The notes beneath the pieces were generated by a model that saw only the letters and a program-made list of their open reading frames with translations, searched no databases and was not told where the DNA came from. The position numbers were made by a program, and so were the translations under genes. Positions 1-12,177 of a stretch of DNA of 64,000 nucleotides are shown here, piece after piece; position 1 is the first letter of the stretch; every line of letters starts with the position of its first letter. Source of the stretch: Erodium maritimum (taxonomy: Eukaryota; Streptophyta; Magnoliopsida; Geraniales; Geraniaceae); contig OY997588.1 in assembly GCA_963921825.1 (NCBI GenBank), positions 54,692,803 to 54,756,802 on the forward strand. The letters run 5' to 3'.

Positions 1-4
1 TGCT

Positions 5-2850
5 TTGCCAAGAGGCCTTGTCTTAGTATTGTATAATGTATATTGCATACCTACTTTTAGTAGGAATATTATATCTGTATCCGTGTTTGACAAGGAAGGA
101 TATAATGTTAATATTGGAAATAGAGTTTTCAATGTTCTATGCAATGATATGTTTTATACCAGTACTGACATGGTTGGAGGATTGTACATATTAGATATGG
201 GTAACAATGCCTCAAGTTCTATATATTCCGTTAATACCAAGAGGTCTAAATCCAACGATTTAAACCTAACTCTGTTATGGCACTGTCATTTGGGTCGCAT
301 AAACAAGAAGCGCCTATCAGCACTTCAGAAGTGCGGGCTTTCAGGTTCATTCGAATTCCATTCGATCGATAGGTGCAAGGTTTGTTTGATGGGAAAAATG
401 ACTAAAGTGCCCTTTATCGATCGCGATGAAAGGGCGGGTGAATTATTGGGGCTTATACACTCGAATGTGTTTAGACCAATAAGTTCACTTGCCAGGAGGG
501 GTTTTAGCTACTTTATCACATTTACTGATGATTACAGTAAATATGGTTATGTCTATTCGGTGAGACATAAGTCTGAAGCTTTTGATAAATTCAAAGAGTT
601 TAAGACTATAGTAGAAAACCAGCTCGACAAAGGTATTAAGGCACTTCGATTGGATCGAGGTGGAAAATACTTGACCACAGAGTTATTAGATCATCTAAAA
701 GAGAATGGGATCCTTTTGGAATGGACTCCTCCTAGGTCACTGTAGTTGAAAGGTGTAGCCAAACGGAGAAATCGGACATTGTTAGACAATGGTCTGTTCC
801 ATGATTAGTTGGACTGATCTCCCAATCTCTTTTAGGGGTTTTGCTCTAGAGACGACCGCATTCATAGTGAATCGGGCTTCGACGAATGGTGTGGAAGGGA
901 CACCATTTTAAAATTGGTACGGGATGATGCCCGCTTTGTCCTTCCTAAAGATTTGTGGTTGCGAGGCTTATGTGAAACATTTGGTTTCGACTAAGCTCGA
1001 ACCAAGATCTGAGATATGCACCTTCGTGTGGTATCCCAAAGCAACAAGGGGATACTATTTCTACAATCCCAGTGAGAACATGGTGTTCGTCGCTTGGGGT
1101 GGGGTCTTTATGGAAAAAAAGTTTTGTTTCCAAAGACGTCATTGGGAGGACTGTGCATCTCGAAGAAATTCAGGATGGTACAGATCTGTCTAAACCAATT
1201 AGCAACCCTGTAGAAAGGAGCCAGAGATTGTCGTAGAGTAAGAACCAATTCCTGTTACAATTCCGGAAGGTCCAAGGCGATTTGAAAGGATCAATCTTCC
1301 ACCTCCAAGATATGGTATCCGGAGGTGACAATGAAGTCATGGTGGATCACGATGATCCAGCCACCTTTCAGGAAGTCGTGGATGGGCCCAACTCCGAGTT
1401 ATGGCTGGGAGCCATGAGGGAGGAAATGCAATCCATGTCGGACAACCGAGTCTGGGAACCGGTTGATCCCATCAATGGTGTGAGGACCATAGGATGCAAA
1501 TGGATCTTCAAGGTGAAGATGGACATGGACGGCAACCCTTTGACCTACAAAGCTCAACTGGTGGCGAAAGGTTATAGGCAGATCCAATGGATTGACTATG
1601 AGGAAACCTTCTCCTTAGTGGCTATGGTCAAAATCAATCCAAATTCTTCTTGACATAACTGCGTATCATAATTACGAGATATGGCAAGTGGATGTCAAAA
1701 CCGCTTTCCTAAATGGAAATTTGACTGAGTACGTTTGTATGTCTCGGCCCAAAGGTTTTGACGATCCGAAGAATAAAGGAAAGATTTATAAGTTGTTGAA
1801 ATCCATTTATGGATTGAAACGAACTTCTCGGAGTTGGATCCTTCGTTTTGATGAAGCTGTAATTGGATTTGGCTTAATCAAGAACGAGGATGAATCTTGC
1901 GTTTATAAGAAGGCTAGTGGGAGCAAGATTACCTTTCTGGTTCTCATTGAAAACGACATCCCAACCTTGCACGAGACTAAAGCTTGGTTGAGGAAGTGTT
2001 TTTCAATAAAGGACTTAGGCGATGCTTCTTATATCTTAAGGATTAAGATATGTAGAGATCGCACCAAGAGGGTCTTGGATTTAAGTCAGGGAACCTATGT
2101 GAACAAGGCATTGAGTAGGTTCTTAATGCTCGATTCAAAGAAAGGACTCTTACCCACTAGTCATGGCATTCATCTCAGCAAGACTCAGTGTCCTAAGATA
2201 CCTGATGAGCTGAAAAGGATGATGAGAATCCTATGCGCCTGGGGGCAGGATCGATCATATATGCCATGACATGTATGAGACCAGACGTCTCGTAAGCCTT
2301 ATGTTGTACCAGTAGACATCATTCTAACCTGGGGGAAAGATGATGCTGAACTAGTCGTCGAAGGATGAGTAGACGCTAGTTTTCCAAGACAAATCCAGAT
2401 GACTTTAGAAGTCAATCAGGATATGTGTTTACGCTGAATGGCAGAGCTTTAGCTGGGAAAGCATAAAGCAAGATACCATTGTCGAATCTACGACAGAGGC
2501 CAAGTACATGGATGCTGCAGAGGCAGCTAAGGAGGCTATGTGGATTTGGAAATTCATGGCAGGGCTGGGTGTAATTAAAAACCCATCCAGTCCGGTGAAT
2601 CCATTTTGCGACAACACAAGGGCCATTGCGCAAGCTAAAAGCCTAGATCGCATAACAAATCCAAACATGTACTGCGGCGTATCCACCTCATCAGATAAAT
2701 ACTGAACTGAGGTGAAGTGAAGATAACCGATATTGCAATAGATGATAACATAGCCAACCCTTTGACTAAGGCAGTGTCACTGCCTGAACATGTTAGACAT
2801 GTAAAGTCGATGGGGACACATTGGAGTTTAGATTGGAACTAGGGCAAGTG
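5..2850 (+). pseudogene. copia pol remnant (integrase, reverse transcriptase, RNase H)
   Basis: Broken polyprotein spread over several frames. Positions 5-745 give the GAG-pre-integrase region (LWHCHLGRINKKRL, then DRCKVCLMGK, the HHCC zinc site with one His changed to Arg) and the integrase core (FTDDYSKYGY; LDRGGKYL for the second Asp). A stop at about 743 falls just before GVAKRRNRT, where the family has GVSERRNRT, so the third catalytic acid (Glu) reads Lys. Positions 1282-1653 carry the RT N-terminus (GCKWIFKVK, KAQLVAKGY) and 1688-2269 the RT body (DVKTAFLNG, YGLKRTSRSW). The YVDD catalytic stretch is missing between LVL and IENDIP by a short in-frame deletion. About 2400-2700 holds RNase H (DAAEAAKEAMWI, DNTRAIAQAK). 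Stops and frame changes separate every block. It cannot encode active enzymes. Confidence 0.92.
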
Positions 2851-2856
2851 GGAGAT

Positions 2857-4545
2857 TGTTAGTCTTAGTGCCCGTAGTTCAATCCTAAATGTCCAAATGT
2901 ATATATCATCGTTAGCAATAAAATTAAAGCGGCTTTATATTACTTATGTGTTGGAGTAATATATCGATGTGTGCTCTGATCTATGCCCACCATGCGAATA
3001 GAACCATAGATCGAGATAGATCACACTCGATGGGTCCCTAGTCAACAAAGCTTCACTAGAAGCGACTAGTATGAAAGATGGCTCTTTATGGCTTACGTTC
3101 TGTTAGTCATTGGAATGGGATTCCGGAGTCTGATCATAGATATCATGTGGGACATGATATTGGACGACCCGCCCTGAATATGTGCCATAGATTAAGTCAT
3201 GAACATATTCAGTGTTGTAGCTTGTCATGTATCCTTAGACCAAGGAGTCTTTGTGATCGCTATGTAGTCAACAACTGAGTTTGACCTGAGCCTAACGTTG
3301 TCCGTAACAGGGCTTCCATAACGGCCAGGATTGGCTTGGGGACGGGCTACATGAGTGACACGAAAGACGGCTAAGGGATTTATCCCTCATACTAAGGTAT
3401 GGGAAAGATATCGGTTCTCGGCCACTTGATCGAGAGTGACTGGAAGAATAGCATGGCCATGCACATGATACTGGGTATCATATCTTCAGTCATCTCACAT
3501 ATCAAGGAACGGTGATTGAGAATAATAAGGATGACGGCTCTATGCCTTATCTCAATCAGGATATCGGAGATAAAAGGATAATGACAGGGACGACGGAAAG
3601 GTTAGAATCGACAGGGTCGATTCGCTATGCAGTGTCAGGCAATACTAAAGTCTCGTTAGTTGCCACTTAAATAGGATCAAGTAAAATGGGATTTTACGTT
3701 TATCTATTGACATGCATAAACCTAAGGGTCACACCGGAGGATGAAACTCATTGACACATATATGGAGAATGGCCAAAAGGGAGTTGTCTCGGGACATAAC
3801 CAAAACTGGGTTTTGGGTCATGTGCCCGTAAGTGAATAGGACTTTACGGATCGAGACAAGGCTTGGAGTCTTGGGATTGATCGCGTCGGATAATGTTGGA
3901 CATTTCCGGTATGGAAGGCTTGGAGGCGATGAGCGAATCACGGGACCTCGTTGGAAATGGCCACGGGCCATGTTCCAAGACGCCCATGAAAGGCCCATGC
4001 AACCAAGGCCCATGGAACTAATTAATCAAGTCTTGATTAATTAGTACTAAGTAAGTAAGACAAGGATTAAGGTGTTGGTGATTCACCACCTAACCCAATC
4101 TTGTCTTGCCATACTTTGTCCTATTTACACCTTACTTGACACCATACTTGTCCCATGCCTTTAGTTGGACAAGTATGGGTTTTGTTATGTTTAAGTCATC
4201 TTTTTTCAACATAACAAACACAAGACAAGAATAGGAAACACATTTTTCTCTCCCTCTTCCATGGCCATTTCGGGTTTGGCAAGCTCCCACCTCCATGTTT
4301 GTGTTCTTGAGTCCTCAAAGAGAAGAACTACGTGGCTTTGATTCCCATGTGGATACGTAGGCGTCTTGGAGACTCAAGCCAATCATTCGTTACCCGGTGT
4401 TCTTGTTTTGGTAAGAACTAGTGCTGAATTTTTCTCTTGTGAATCCATTCTTTGTTAGTTGTTTCATGGTTTTAATCGTCTCTTGGTTTTCCTTGATTTT
4501 CCGCTGCGAGTTGGTTCATCTCCAACCCTACCTCGAGACCCAACA
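2857..4545 (+). repeat. copia 3' LTR (1,689 bp)
   Basis: Starts TGTTAGTCTTAGTGCCC and ends CTCGAGACCCAACA, with inverted TGTT...AACA tips. It directly follows the polypurine tract of the copia remnant. Near-identical copies occur at 5746-7432, 12713-14400, 57353-60058 (with internal deletion) and 57556-59243 (minus). Small ORFs inside (for example at 3078, 3729 and 3832) recur in every copy and are LTR shadows, not genes. Confidence 0.93.
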
Positions 4546-5136
4546 GATTGTACCCATAGCAACACTAACAAATGAAGCAAAACCTTCTGCAGCAAAGAGA
4601 AAACCAATTAAACCCAAAGACCTCTTAGGAATGAAGGCCAGCATGTTGACAGCATTGAAGAAAGGCCCCATAACAGACCAGCTCGACAAGGTCCAATTCT
4701 GCAGATCCCCACAGCCTTGTTGATGGTTCCATCAGTAGCTAAACCAAAAGATCCTGCAGAAGCTAAACCAAAAGATCCTGTAGAAGACTTGCACAGGCCA
4801 AAATGTGGACAAGTACCAGTGCAGAACAAGACCCTCAGAGGTCAAGACATCAAACATGAGAGCCTCAGGTTGTTGTAAGAAGCCAAGCAACATCTGAAAG
4901 AGGGGAAAGGAAAGAAAACAAACCAAAAAGCAAACACTCAAACCTAAATAATGACTACCCTCTCAATCTAATGAAGCCAGAAGAACCCCCACACCTTGAG
5001 TCAGAACCCCATCCCAAGTTAACAAGCCTCACCAATCCTCACCAAAAGAAAAAACACTCCCCACCCACCCTCCTACCCAAATCCCAGAACCCCAGGGCAA
5101 AACAAGAGCTAGGAAGCAAAGTCGGAGCTCAAGAAC
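4546..5136. other. Spacer between copia insertions, no gene recognised
   Basis: Between the copia 3' LTR and the LINE remnant. It contains short repeats (for example AAACCAAAAGATCCTG twice near 4740-4770). No conserved domain is recognised on either strand. It may be the 3' flank or untranslated part of the minus-strand LINE remnant that follows. Confidence 0.4.
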
Positions 5137-5619
5137 TCAAACCTTAAAAGCAAAGCAAGACCAAGGCTCACTGATCCAAGATAAGAAAGAGAAGGAATGG
5201 CCATCCTTGAAATTTGCCCACAGTAACTGATAAGAATCATTTTGTAACTGAAGAAAAATGGCATTTGCAGTTTGAGGCCTATTATGAAAACAGAAATGGT
5301 TTCTGTTAATCCACAGCCTCCAAATGATCAGGGAGTATAACATTTGCCACTGCTTCTTAGCCCTTCTAGGACCCAATTGTGCCCAGGAAAGAAACCAAGA
5401 CATAATGGAGTCTGATACTGCAGTTTGAATACCCCACCAATGAAGACACATGTACCAAACTTCAGAAGACAATCTGCATCCTAAGAACAGATGATCCTGC
5501 TCTTCAGGATCCTCATGGCACATAGAACACCAAATATCTCCATTATACAGCCCTCTAGCAAGCAAAAAACATTTAGTGGGAACCCCTTGCATACAAACCA
5601 ACCAAGCAAAAGCAGCCAC
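5137..5619 (-). pseudogene. LINE (non-LTR) ORF2 C-terminal zf-RVT remnant
   Basis: An open minus-strand stretch of 160 codons matches the C-terminal zinc-binding region that follows the reverse transcriptase of plant L1-type LINEs. It shows the usual layout: a W/F-rich lead (AAFAWLVCMQGVPTK), CSMCHEDPEEQDHLFLGC (Cys-X2-Cys then Glu...His-Leu-Phe-X2-Cys), and then the tryptophan-rich tail ending IIWRLWINRNHFCF. The RT itself and the endonuclease are not found, so this is a fragment. The family would be about 1,200-1,400 residues long for ORF2. Alternative: an RNase-H-like orphan domain of LINE origin in a host gene, but no host exon structure is visible. Confidence 0.8.
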
Positions 5620-5745
5620 TTTTGGGGGAAGGATAGGAGTCCAAAGAATTGTTAATATTTATTTTGTCAGTTTCCTCAACTTCAATCTGCGATCAGTTTC
5701 TTCAGCTTCAGTTTTTTCCATATAAATGACGTGAAATGAAATTGT

Positions 5746-7432
5746 TGTTAGTCTTAGTGCTCGTAGTTCAATCCTAAATGTCTGAATGTACATATCATCG
5801 TTAGCAATAAAATTAAAGCGGCTTTATATTACTTATGTGTTGGAGTAATATATCGATGTGTGCTCTGATCTATGCCCACCATGCGAATAGAACCATAGAT
5901 CGAGATAGATCACACTCGATGGGTCCCTAGTCAACAAAGCTTCACTAGAAGCGACTAGTATGAAAGATGGCTCTTTATGGCTTACGTTCTGTTAGTCATT
6001 GGAATGGGATTCCGGAGTCTGATCATAGATATCATGTGGGACATGATATTGGACGACCCGCCCTGAATATGTGCCATAGATTAAGTCATGAACATATTCA
6101 GTGTCGTAGCTTGTCATGTATCCTTTGACCAAGGAGTCTTTGTGATTGCTATGTAGTCAACAACTGAGTTTGACCTGAGCCTAACGTTGTCCGTAACATG
6201 GCTTCCATAACGGCCAAGATTGGCTTGGGGAAGGGCTACATGAGTGACACGAAAGGCGGCTAAGGGATTTATCCCTCATACTGAGGTATGAGAAAGATAT
6301 CGGTTCTCGGCCGCTTAATCGAGAGTGACTGAAAGAATAGCATGGCCATGCACATGATATTGGGTATCATATCTTCAGTCATCTCACATATCAAGGAACG
6401 GTGATTGAGAATAATAAGGATGACGGCTCTATGCCTTATCTCAATCAGGATAACAGAGATAAAAGGATAATGACAGGGATGACGGAAAGGATAGAATCGA
6501 CAGGGTCGATTCGTTATGCAGTGTCAGACAATACTAAAGTCTCGTTAGTTGCCACTTAAATAGGATCAAGTAAAATGTGATTTTACGTTGATCTATTGAC
6601 ATGCATAAACCTAAGGGTCACACCGGAGGATGAAACTCATTGGCACATTTATGGAGAATGGCCAAAAGGGAGTTGTCTCGGGACATGACCAAAACTGGGT
6701 TTTGTGTCATGTGCCCGTAAGTGAATAGGACTTTACGGATCGAGACAAGGCTTGGAGTCTTGGGATTGATCGCGTCGGATAATGTTGGACATTTCCGGTA
6801 TGGAAGGCTTGGAGGCGATGAGCGAATCACGGGACCTCGTTGGAAATGGCCACGGGCCATGTTCCAAGACGCCCATGAAAGGCCCATGCAACCAAGGCCC
6901 ATGGAACTAATTAATCAAGTCTTGATTAATTAGTACTAAGTAAGCAAGACAAGGATTAAGGTGTTGGTGATTCACCACCTAACCCAATCTTGTCTTGCCA
7001 TACTTTGTCCTATTTACACCTTACTTGTCACCATGCTTGTCCCATGCCTTTAGTTGGACAAGTATGGGGTTTGTTATGTTTAAGTCATCTTTTTTCAACA
7101 TAACAAACACAAGACAAGAATAGGAAACACATTTTCTCTCCCTCTTCCATGACCATTTCGGGTTTGGCTAGTTTTCACCTCCATTGTTGTGTTATTTAGT
7201 CCTCAAAGAGAAGAACTACGTGGCTTTGATTCCCATGTGGATACGTAGGCGTCTTGGAGACTCAAGCCAATCATTCGTTAACCGGTGTTCTTGTTTTGGT
7301 AAGAAATAGTGCTGAATTTTTCTCTTGTGAATCCATTCTTTGTTAGTTGTTTCATGGTTTAATCGTCTCTTGGTTTTCATTGATTTTCCGCTGCGAGTTG
7401 GTTCATCTCCAACCATACCTCGAGACCCAACA
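5746..7432 (+). mobile_element. Solo copia LTR with TSD ATTGT
   Basis: A complete LTR of the same family as 2857-4545 (TGTTAGTC...CCCAACA, 1,687 bp) with no adjoining internal sequence, PBS or PPT. The 5 bp on both sides are ATTGT (5741-5745 and 7433-7437), so this is a true insertion reduced to a solo LTR by unequal recombination between its own two LTRs. ORFs inside at 6618-6933 and 7216-7607 are shadows of the LTR. Confidence 0.96.
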
Positions 7433-7682
7433 ATTGTATCATTTCTTTGACAAGAAAATGAGTTTCTTCTCTGTAAATTACCAAATAACCATTAAGCTTC
7501 CATATTCAACCACAACAATTTTAAGCACTCAAATTTCAACTTTGTCAATAACCCAAATTTCTACGGCACACACGAAACTAATTCCAAACCAAGACAACTC
7601 AAACTAAATTCTGAAATTTGCAAAAAAAAAACTCAAACCATGATGAGACTCGTATGATGAAATCGAGAACAAAATCAGATTC

Positions 7683-8111
7683 TGTTGGATTAAAATCTAT
7701 TGGGTGGGCAAATATGTGTTTAATGTACATGTTATCACTAAGGTTATAGATACATTTTAAAGTGATCAGATAAAGTGTGTACCTAATACGTATCATTAAG
7801 TGGTCATGAAACTTAAAAGTGTAGATACCAAGTTGTAATTTCCTTTGGTTGAGGGGCCTAATTGAAATTACAAATAGTTGGCCAACTGAGCATTGACCAT
7901 CTATAAATATATGGTTATGGTTCCCAATGGAGTACTTGGCATTCTTGTTTCTTTTCACCCCAATCTGAGAGTTAGAATTTATGGAGCAAGTATAATCCAT
8001 TGGAAGATCCATAACCTTTGTTCTTCTTCATCAAGTGATCACCCATGGCTTCAAGTAAGTAACATTTAATTAATCATGCTGCTTTGATTTTGTGTTCCTA
8101 TTAGTTCAACA
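7683..8111 (+). mobile_element. Candidate small solo LTR (429 bp)
   Basis: Begins TGTTGGATTAAAATC and ends TTAGTTCAACA, so it has the TG...CA tips and TGTTG/CAACA inverted ends typical of copia LTRs. It also contains a TATA-like box (CTATAAATATA near 7900). The flanking pentamers are GATTC and AAGAC, which do not match, so either the insertion is old, the ends are misplaced, or it is not an LTR. The flanks on both sides carry related AT-rich text (GATGAA/ATCGAGAACA), a local duplication. Confidence 0.4.
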
Positions 8112-8814
8112 AAGACTCTTAAGGCATGGTTTGGATTTATGGATTAACACTTTTGTTGTTGTTATTTTTTTTTGCGTCAGCCATAAATCCATTCCTACAG
8201 ATTCATCATCATCCTCTTGGGTCAAAATCAGACCCATATGATGAACAAAATCGAGAACACAAAGATGAACAAAATCAGAACACAAATATCGTATTTACCA
8301 GTTTCTGCTCATCTGGGTACAAAAGTTCAACACCCACAAGTAAAAAATGCATGCTTTATTGGTTTTTACTGATTTGGGTACATAAGTTCAGCAGATGAAG
8401 AACACCCACAAGAAGAAACTCAAATTAAAACAGACCAAGGGAGCATAAAGAAGCTGCGGAGAAGTTTCTGTCGTCCATCCCTCTATGGCCGAGCTCCTTC
8501 ACGGTTGAAATGCTATGGAGAATCCGCTCCTTCCCAAGCACGATGGGCGGAGAAGTGGTCGGCAAATCCAGTGAAAATTCGATGCAAATCTGATGGGGCG
8601 TGTCTAAGGGAATGGGGTGGTGGCGTGGAGAGAGGGAGATGTGGGAGATGGTTGTGGTTGATACAAATTAGGGTTGTAAATAGGTATGTTTATAAGACAA
8701 GGGTAGTTTGGGAATTCTGGAAAAAAACTAACGGCATGTGCAAAGCACATGATAACTTTGTCTAATTCTGGATGGAAAAAGGCTAAACTGTTAAAAAAAA
8801 AAGTTAAGATGGTT
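8112..8814. other. AT-rich spacer, no gene recognised
   Basis: Low-complexity plant intergenic DNA with a duplicated motif (AACAAAATCGAGAACAC / AACAAAATCAGAACAC near 8245-8285). The small ORFs at 8126 and 8505 have no recognisable family, splice signals or conservation and are not supported. Confidence 0.4.
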
Positions 8815-10690
8815 TGTAATAACCACTCCCGGTCAACGCTAGTCAAATCGGCGAAAAACAGGAAAATTTAAAAAAATTTGGACAGAAATTAATCCACACC
8901 CGGATCGAAATTTGGAATTAAATTGTGAAAGTTGTAATTGACGGGTTTAGAAACTTTAAACGCGAATTAAATTACTCGGAAGTCGTATTTTGATTCTGTC
9001 GAGTGCCTAGGAACCCTTCAATTATTCTAAGACCGTAGAAACGAAAACGGGAATTTTCGGAGCCCCGGAAGGACGTTTTCAAAACCCTGGCAAATTCGCC
9101 ATGTCGGGCGAATCGGGCTTTTCCGAGTCCATTATCGACAATGTCGAGTAATTGGAAAGTTTGGGAGTGATCGACATTGTCGGGGTTACTTTTGGGCGTC
9201 AAGTTTAATAAAATTCAGTTTATGCCTGCAAGCTTAAAAGTATTTAAAATTGTGTTCTTATTAGATCGTGCCGCAGACAGGGGAAAGGGAAAGCTAGGCG
9301 AGTGATCGGGATCACGCCGGAGCTTGATTGTGAGCTTTTGGAGAAAGCATACGAGGTAGGGAAAAGTAGCCGGATCTCGGCCCTGACTAGGGAAAGTTAA
9401 CAGTAGAAATGCATGTGACACTTGGGTGTCGTGGATTAAGTAGGTTTATCGAATATTAGAAAGACAGGCGACACCGGGTGGTGTCGTATGATACGGGAAC
9501 GTATCGAACAATAGAAATGCATGTGTACCTTAGTAGTGTCGTAGGAGCAGTGAACTTTCGATATTAGAATTACTGGAGGCATTTGGTTGTTCCCGGAGGT
9601 TGATTGTTTAGTTTGTGTCTTGGGTGGCCATGAGAGCCCGTACTTTACTGTTTGTGTATTGGGTGGCCATGAGAGCCCGTACTTTACTGTTGGTGTGTCT
9701 TGGGTGGCCATGAGTGCCCGTGGGGTTGTTGAGCCCGTGTTTTACCGTTGGTGTTTTGGGTGGCCGTGAGTGCCCGTGGGGTTGTTGAGCCCGTGTTTTA
9801 CCGTTGGTGTCTTGGGTGGCCATGAGTGCCTGTGGAGTGTCAAACTGGTGTTGTTGTTGTTTGTTGAACTTTGTTTGTTATTGTGATTGTGGTTACCTAA
9901 GGTTGGGGGCCCGCTTCATAATAACGGGGTTCCTGTGATCGCACGTGTCTGCATGTTCAGACAGGGTAGGGGGCCCGCCCGTGAGGAAATGGGTCATGGC
10001 CGCGCGTGCGTGGGTGGTTGTGACAGGTCGACAGCCTGATCCGACTTTGTGTCGGGAAAAGTGCGACAGGTCGACCGCCTGGCCTGACAGGGATCGGTAA
10101 AGGGCGTGGGGGTTACTAAGCAGCTGGAGTGCGATTCTTTGTGATCTTGTTTGGTGTACGATCCTTAGTGATCTTGGGTGTTGCGTGGTTATCTCTCGTG
10201 TCTTTGAAGGAAGTCGTCAATCGTTGTGTCGGGTCTACATTACGTGTCCGAGTGTTGAGTCGGTTGAGGGAAGTAATGGTCGTGTGTCAGTCGAGTTACT
10301 TGAGTTTTGGGGATGGTAGTCCCCGGTGTTGGTTTTGCTGCTGGTGTTACCGGCATTGTCTGCTAAGTATGCCGTAGTCAGTCTGTTATCCGTGGTGGTG
10401 AGCGAACGCTCACCCCTAGCTGCTTTTCCTATAGGTACTGGTCCCGGGATGGACTAGGTGAGCTTTCAAAGCTTGAAGAGCTAGGAGCGGGTGTTCGGGT
10501 TTATTTTTTAGTCTAGCGACGTATACCTTGTATTTTGTCCACTTGTTGGGACGTACTTTTGAGTTGTAAATAATTATTTTGACTAAGTAAATGGTGGTTT
10601 TAAAGTGATTTATTTAAAAGGTTTGAAAATGTTTTATTTTTTTAAAAGTTCGCGTTACGGGTTCGGTTCTACTGAATTTGGGGCGTGACA
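8815..10690 (+). repeat. Gypsy C 5' LTR (1,876 bp, internally deleted)
   Basis: Ends TGTAATAACC...GGCGTGACA match the LTRs of A, B and D. It contains the degenerate 55-60 bp tandem repeat (9612-9836) shared by this LTR family and the conserved imperfect palindrome GTGAGCGAACGCTCAC (10398-10413). Relative to A, the segment between the first 70 bp and the text TTAATCCACACCCGG is deleted. Confidence 0.9.
9612..9836 (+). repeat. Minisatellite inside gypsy LTR (about 55-60 bp unit)
   Basis: About four degenerate units around the core CTTGGGTGGCCATGAG and GTTGAGCCCGTG. Equivalent arrays with different unit numbers sit in every gypsy LTR here (20709, 22745, 31865, 39040, 52755), so copy number varies within the family. 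Confidence 0.85.
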
Positions 10691-10707
10691 GCTTGGTATC
10701 AGAGCTC
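10691..10707 (+). promoter_or_regulatory. Gypsy C primer binding site (tRNA-iMet type)
   Basis: GCTTGGTATCAGAGCTC follows the LTR end directly. TGGTATCAGAGC is the complement of the 3' end of plant initiator tRNA-Met, the usual minus-strand primer of these elements. Confidence 0.92.
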
Positions 10708-11074
10708 GAGGTTTCATACCTCGGACTATACGTCAGTTAGGTGGGAGAGTCGAGTTAGTAAAAGTCCTGTCGTGCGTTGGGTACGCAAGTCGGAAACCGT
10801 GTGTAGACCCGTAGTGTTTGAGTCCTATTTGTGATTGTGTGTATGTGCAGTAGTTTGTTGCTGGCATACTGATTGTGTGTTGCTGCGTGAAAATTTTTTA
10901 AGCTGTCGCGACTCGACTCAGGGGCGCCCTTGTGGTCGAGCGTGACGGTGCTGATATCAAGTGGGTACAATGTAGTTCGGGGACGCCTGGACCGGGTTGT
11001 AACTACTTGATGTCAAGAAATGAGGTTTTATAATGGAAAGGAGAAAGTTTTAAATTTGTTGGCCCTGTGTGCGT

Positions 11075-11310
11075 GGTTTGATTTTGGTTGACCCTGTGGG
11101 CGTGTTTTTAAATTGGTTGGCCCTGTGGGCGTGTGTTTAAAATTGTTGGCTCGTTGGGCGTGTTTTTAAATTGGTTGGCCCTGTGGGCGTGTGTTTAAAA
11201 TTGTTGGCTCGTTGGGCGTGTGTTTAAATTGGTTGGCCCGATGGGCGTGTTTTGAAATTTGTTGGCCAGTTGTGCGTGTTTTGGGTTTGGTTGGCTTTGT
11301 CGGCTTGTGA
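11075..11310 (+). repeat. Leader tandem repeat (about 30 bp, 'TTGGCCC-GTGGGCGTGT')
   Basis: Degenerate units of about 27-31 bp sharing TTGG(T)TGGCCC...GTGGGCGTG. The same repeat lies in the leader of A (34535-34750) and, as a reverse complement, of B (about 30595-30690). It is non-coding and specific to this gypsy family. Confidence 0.8.
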
Positions 11311-12177
11311 TTGAGGTCGGGTGACTTGATTTGTCTGCGAGTCGTTGTGCGTGAGTTGTTTAATAAGTTGGTGGTCGAGCGTGTGTGTCGCTTAAGGCTA
11401 TTTTGAGGGTCCGTGATTCCTGTCTTGTTCCACCGTCTTGATTGTGCAGCTTGAGTGTTGGTTTTGCGTGGCTGTGTTCACAGTTATGTTGGTTGTAGAG
11501 GTCGTAAGTTCGGTGTTAAAGGGTGAGGTCTTTGGTTCGAGACTCGTCAATAACCTACGGTAGTGATACAGCGCCTTAGTGTGAGAGTCTCACCACGGAG
11601 AGGGGTTAAGGTTGATGCGCTGCGGCGCCATATGAACGAGGTTTTCCCTCGCGTGAACGGGTGGTTTGAGGTTTCCTTCACGTGAGTGGGTTATTCGAGG
11701 TTTCCCTCGCGTGAACGGGTGGATTGAGGTTTCCTTCACGTGAGTGGGTTATTTGAGGTTCCCTACATGATCGAGTAACTAGGGTATCGAGGTTGTGAGC
11801 AATAGTGGTTTGCTGAGTTGAGAACATGATCCCCGTTTGAGGTTTCCTATGTGATCGGGTAATTGGGGTATCGAGGTTGTGAGCAATAGTGATTGCTGAG
11901 TTTAGAATATGATCCATATTTGAGGTTTCCCTTACGTGAGCGAGTATTTGATGTATTGATAGCATGAGCAGTGTGACGTCTTGGTATCAGGTTTTGAGGT
12001 AGTGTTTGCCCTGGTTAGATTGGTAAGTCGTTAGTGCCTTACTAGTATTCCATAATCGAACGGTTGTCCATGGAGGTGAGCAAAACGCTCATCCCCTTTA
12101 CTACTTTTCCCGCAGGGGACGACTAGCGAATACTGGTTTAGTTGCGGAAAGTTATAAGTAAATGAATAGAGGATCGT

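Larger units (their letters stand above)
1..4545 (+). mobile_element. Ty1/copia LTR retrotransposon, 3' part (pol remnant + 3' LTR)
   Basis: The window opens inside a copia element and runs through its pol remnant, a polypurine stretch (around 2841-2856, ending GTGGGAGAT) and a 3' LTR that begins TGTTAGTC at 2857 and ends CCCAACA at 4545. The domain order (GAG-pre-integrase, integrase, RT, RNase H) is that of Ty1/copia. The 5' LTR and gag lie outside the window. The 5 bp after the LTR are GATTG, which should also flank the missing 5' end. Three other LTRs of nearly identical sequence and length (about 1.69 kb) occur at 5746, 12713 and 57556, so the family amplified fairly recently. Confidence 0.93.

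Noticed and set aside
3729..4044. Recurrent 70-94 codon ORFs (also at 6618, 13501, 58056, 59269)
   Set aside because: The same LTR sequence in every copy; conservation is due to the repeat, not to coding function.
8126..8398. 90-codon ORF with a signal-peptide-like hydrophobic start
   Set aside because: Located in AT-rich intergenic DNA, no family, no splice or promoter support; T-rich codons alone give the hydrophobic start.
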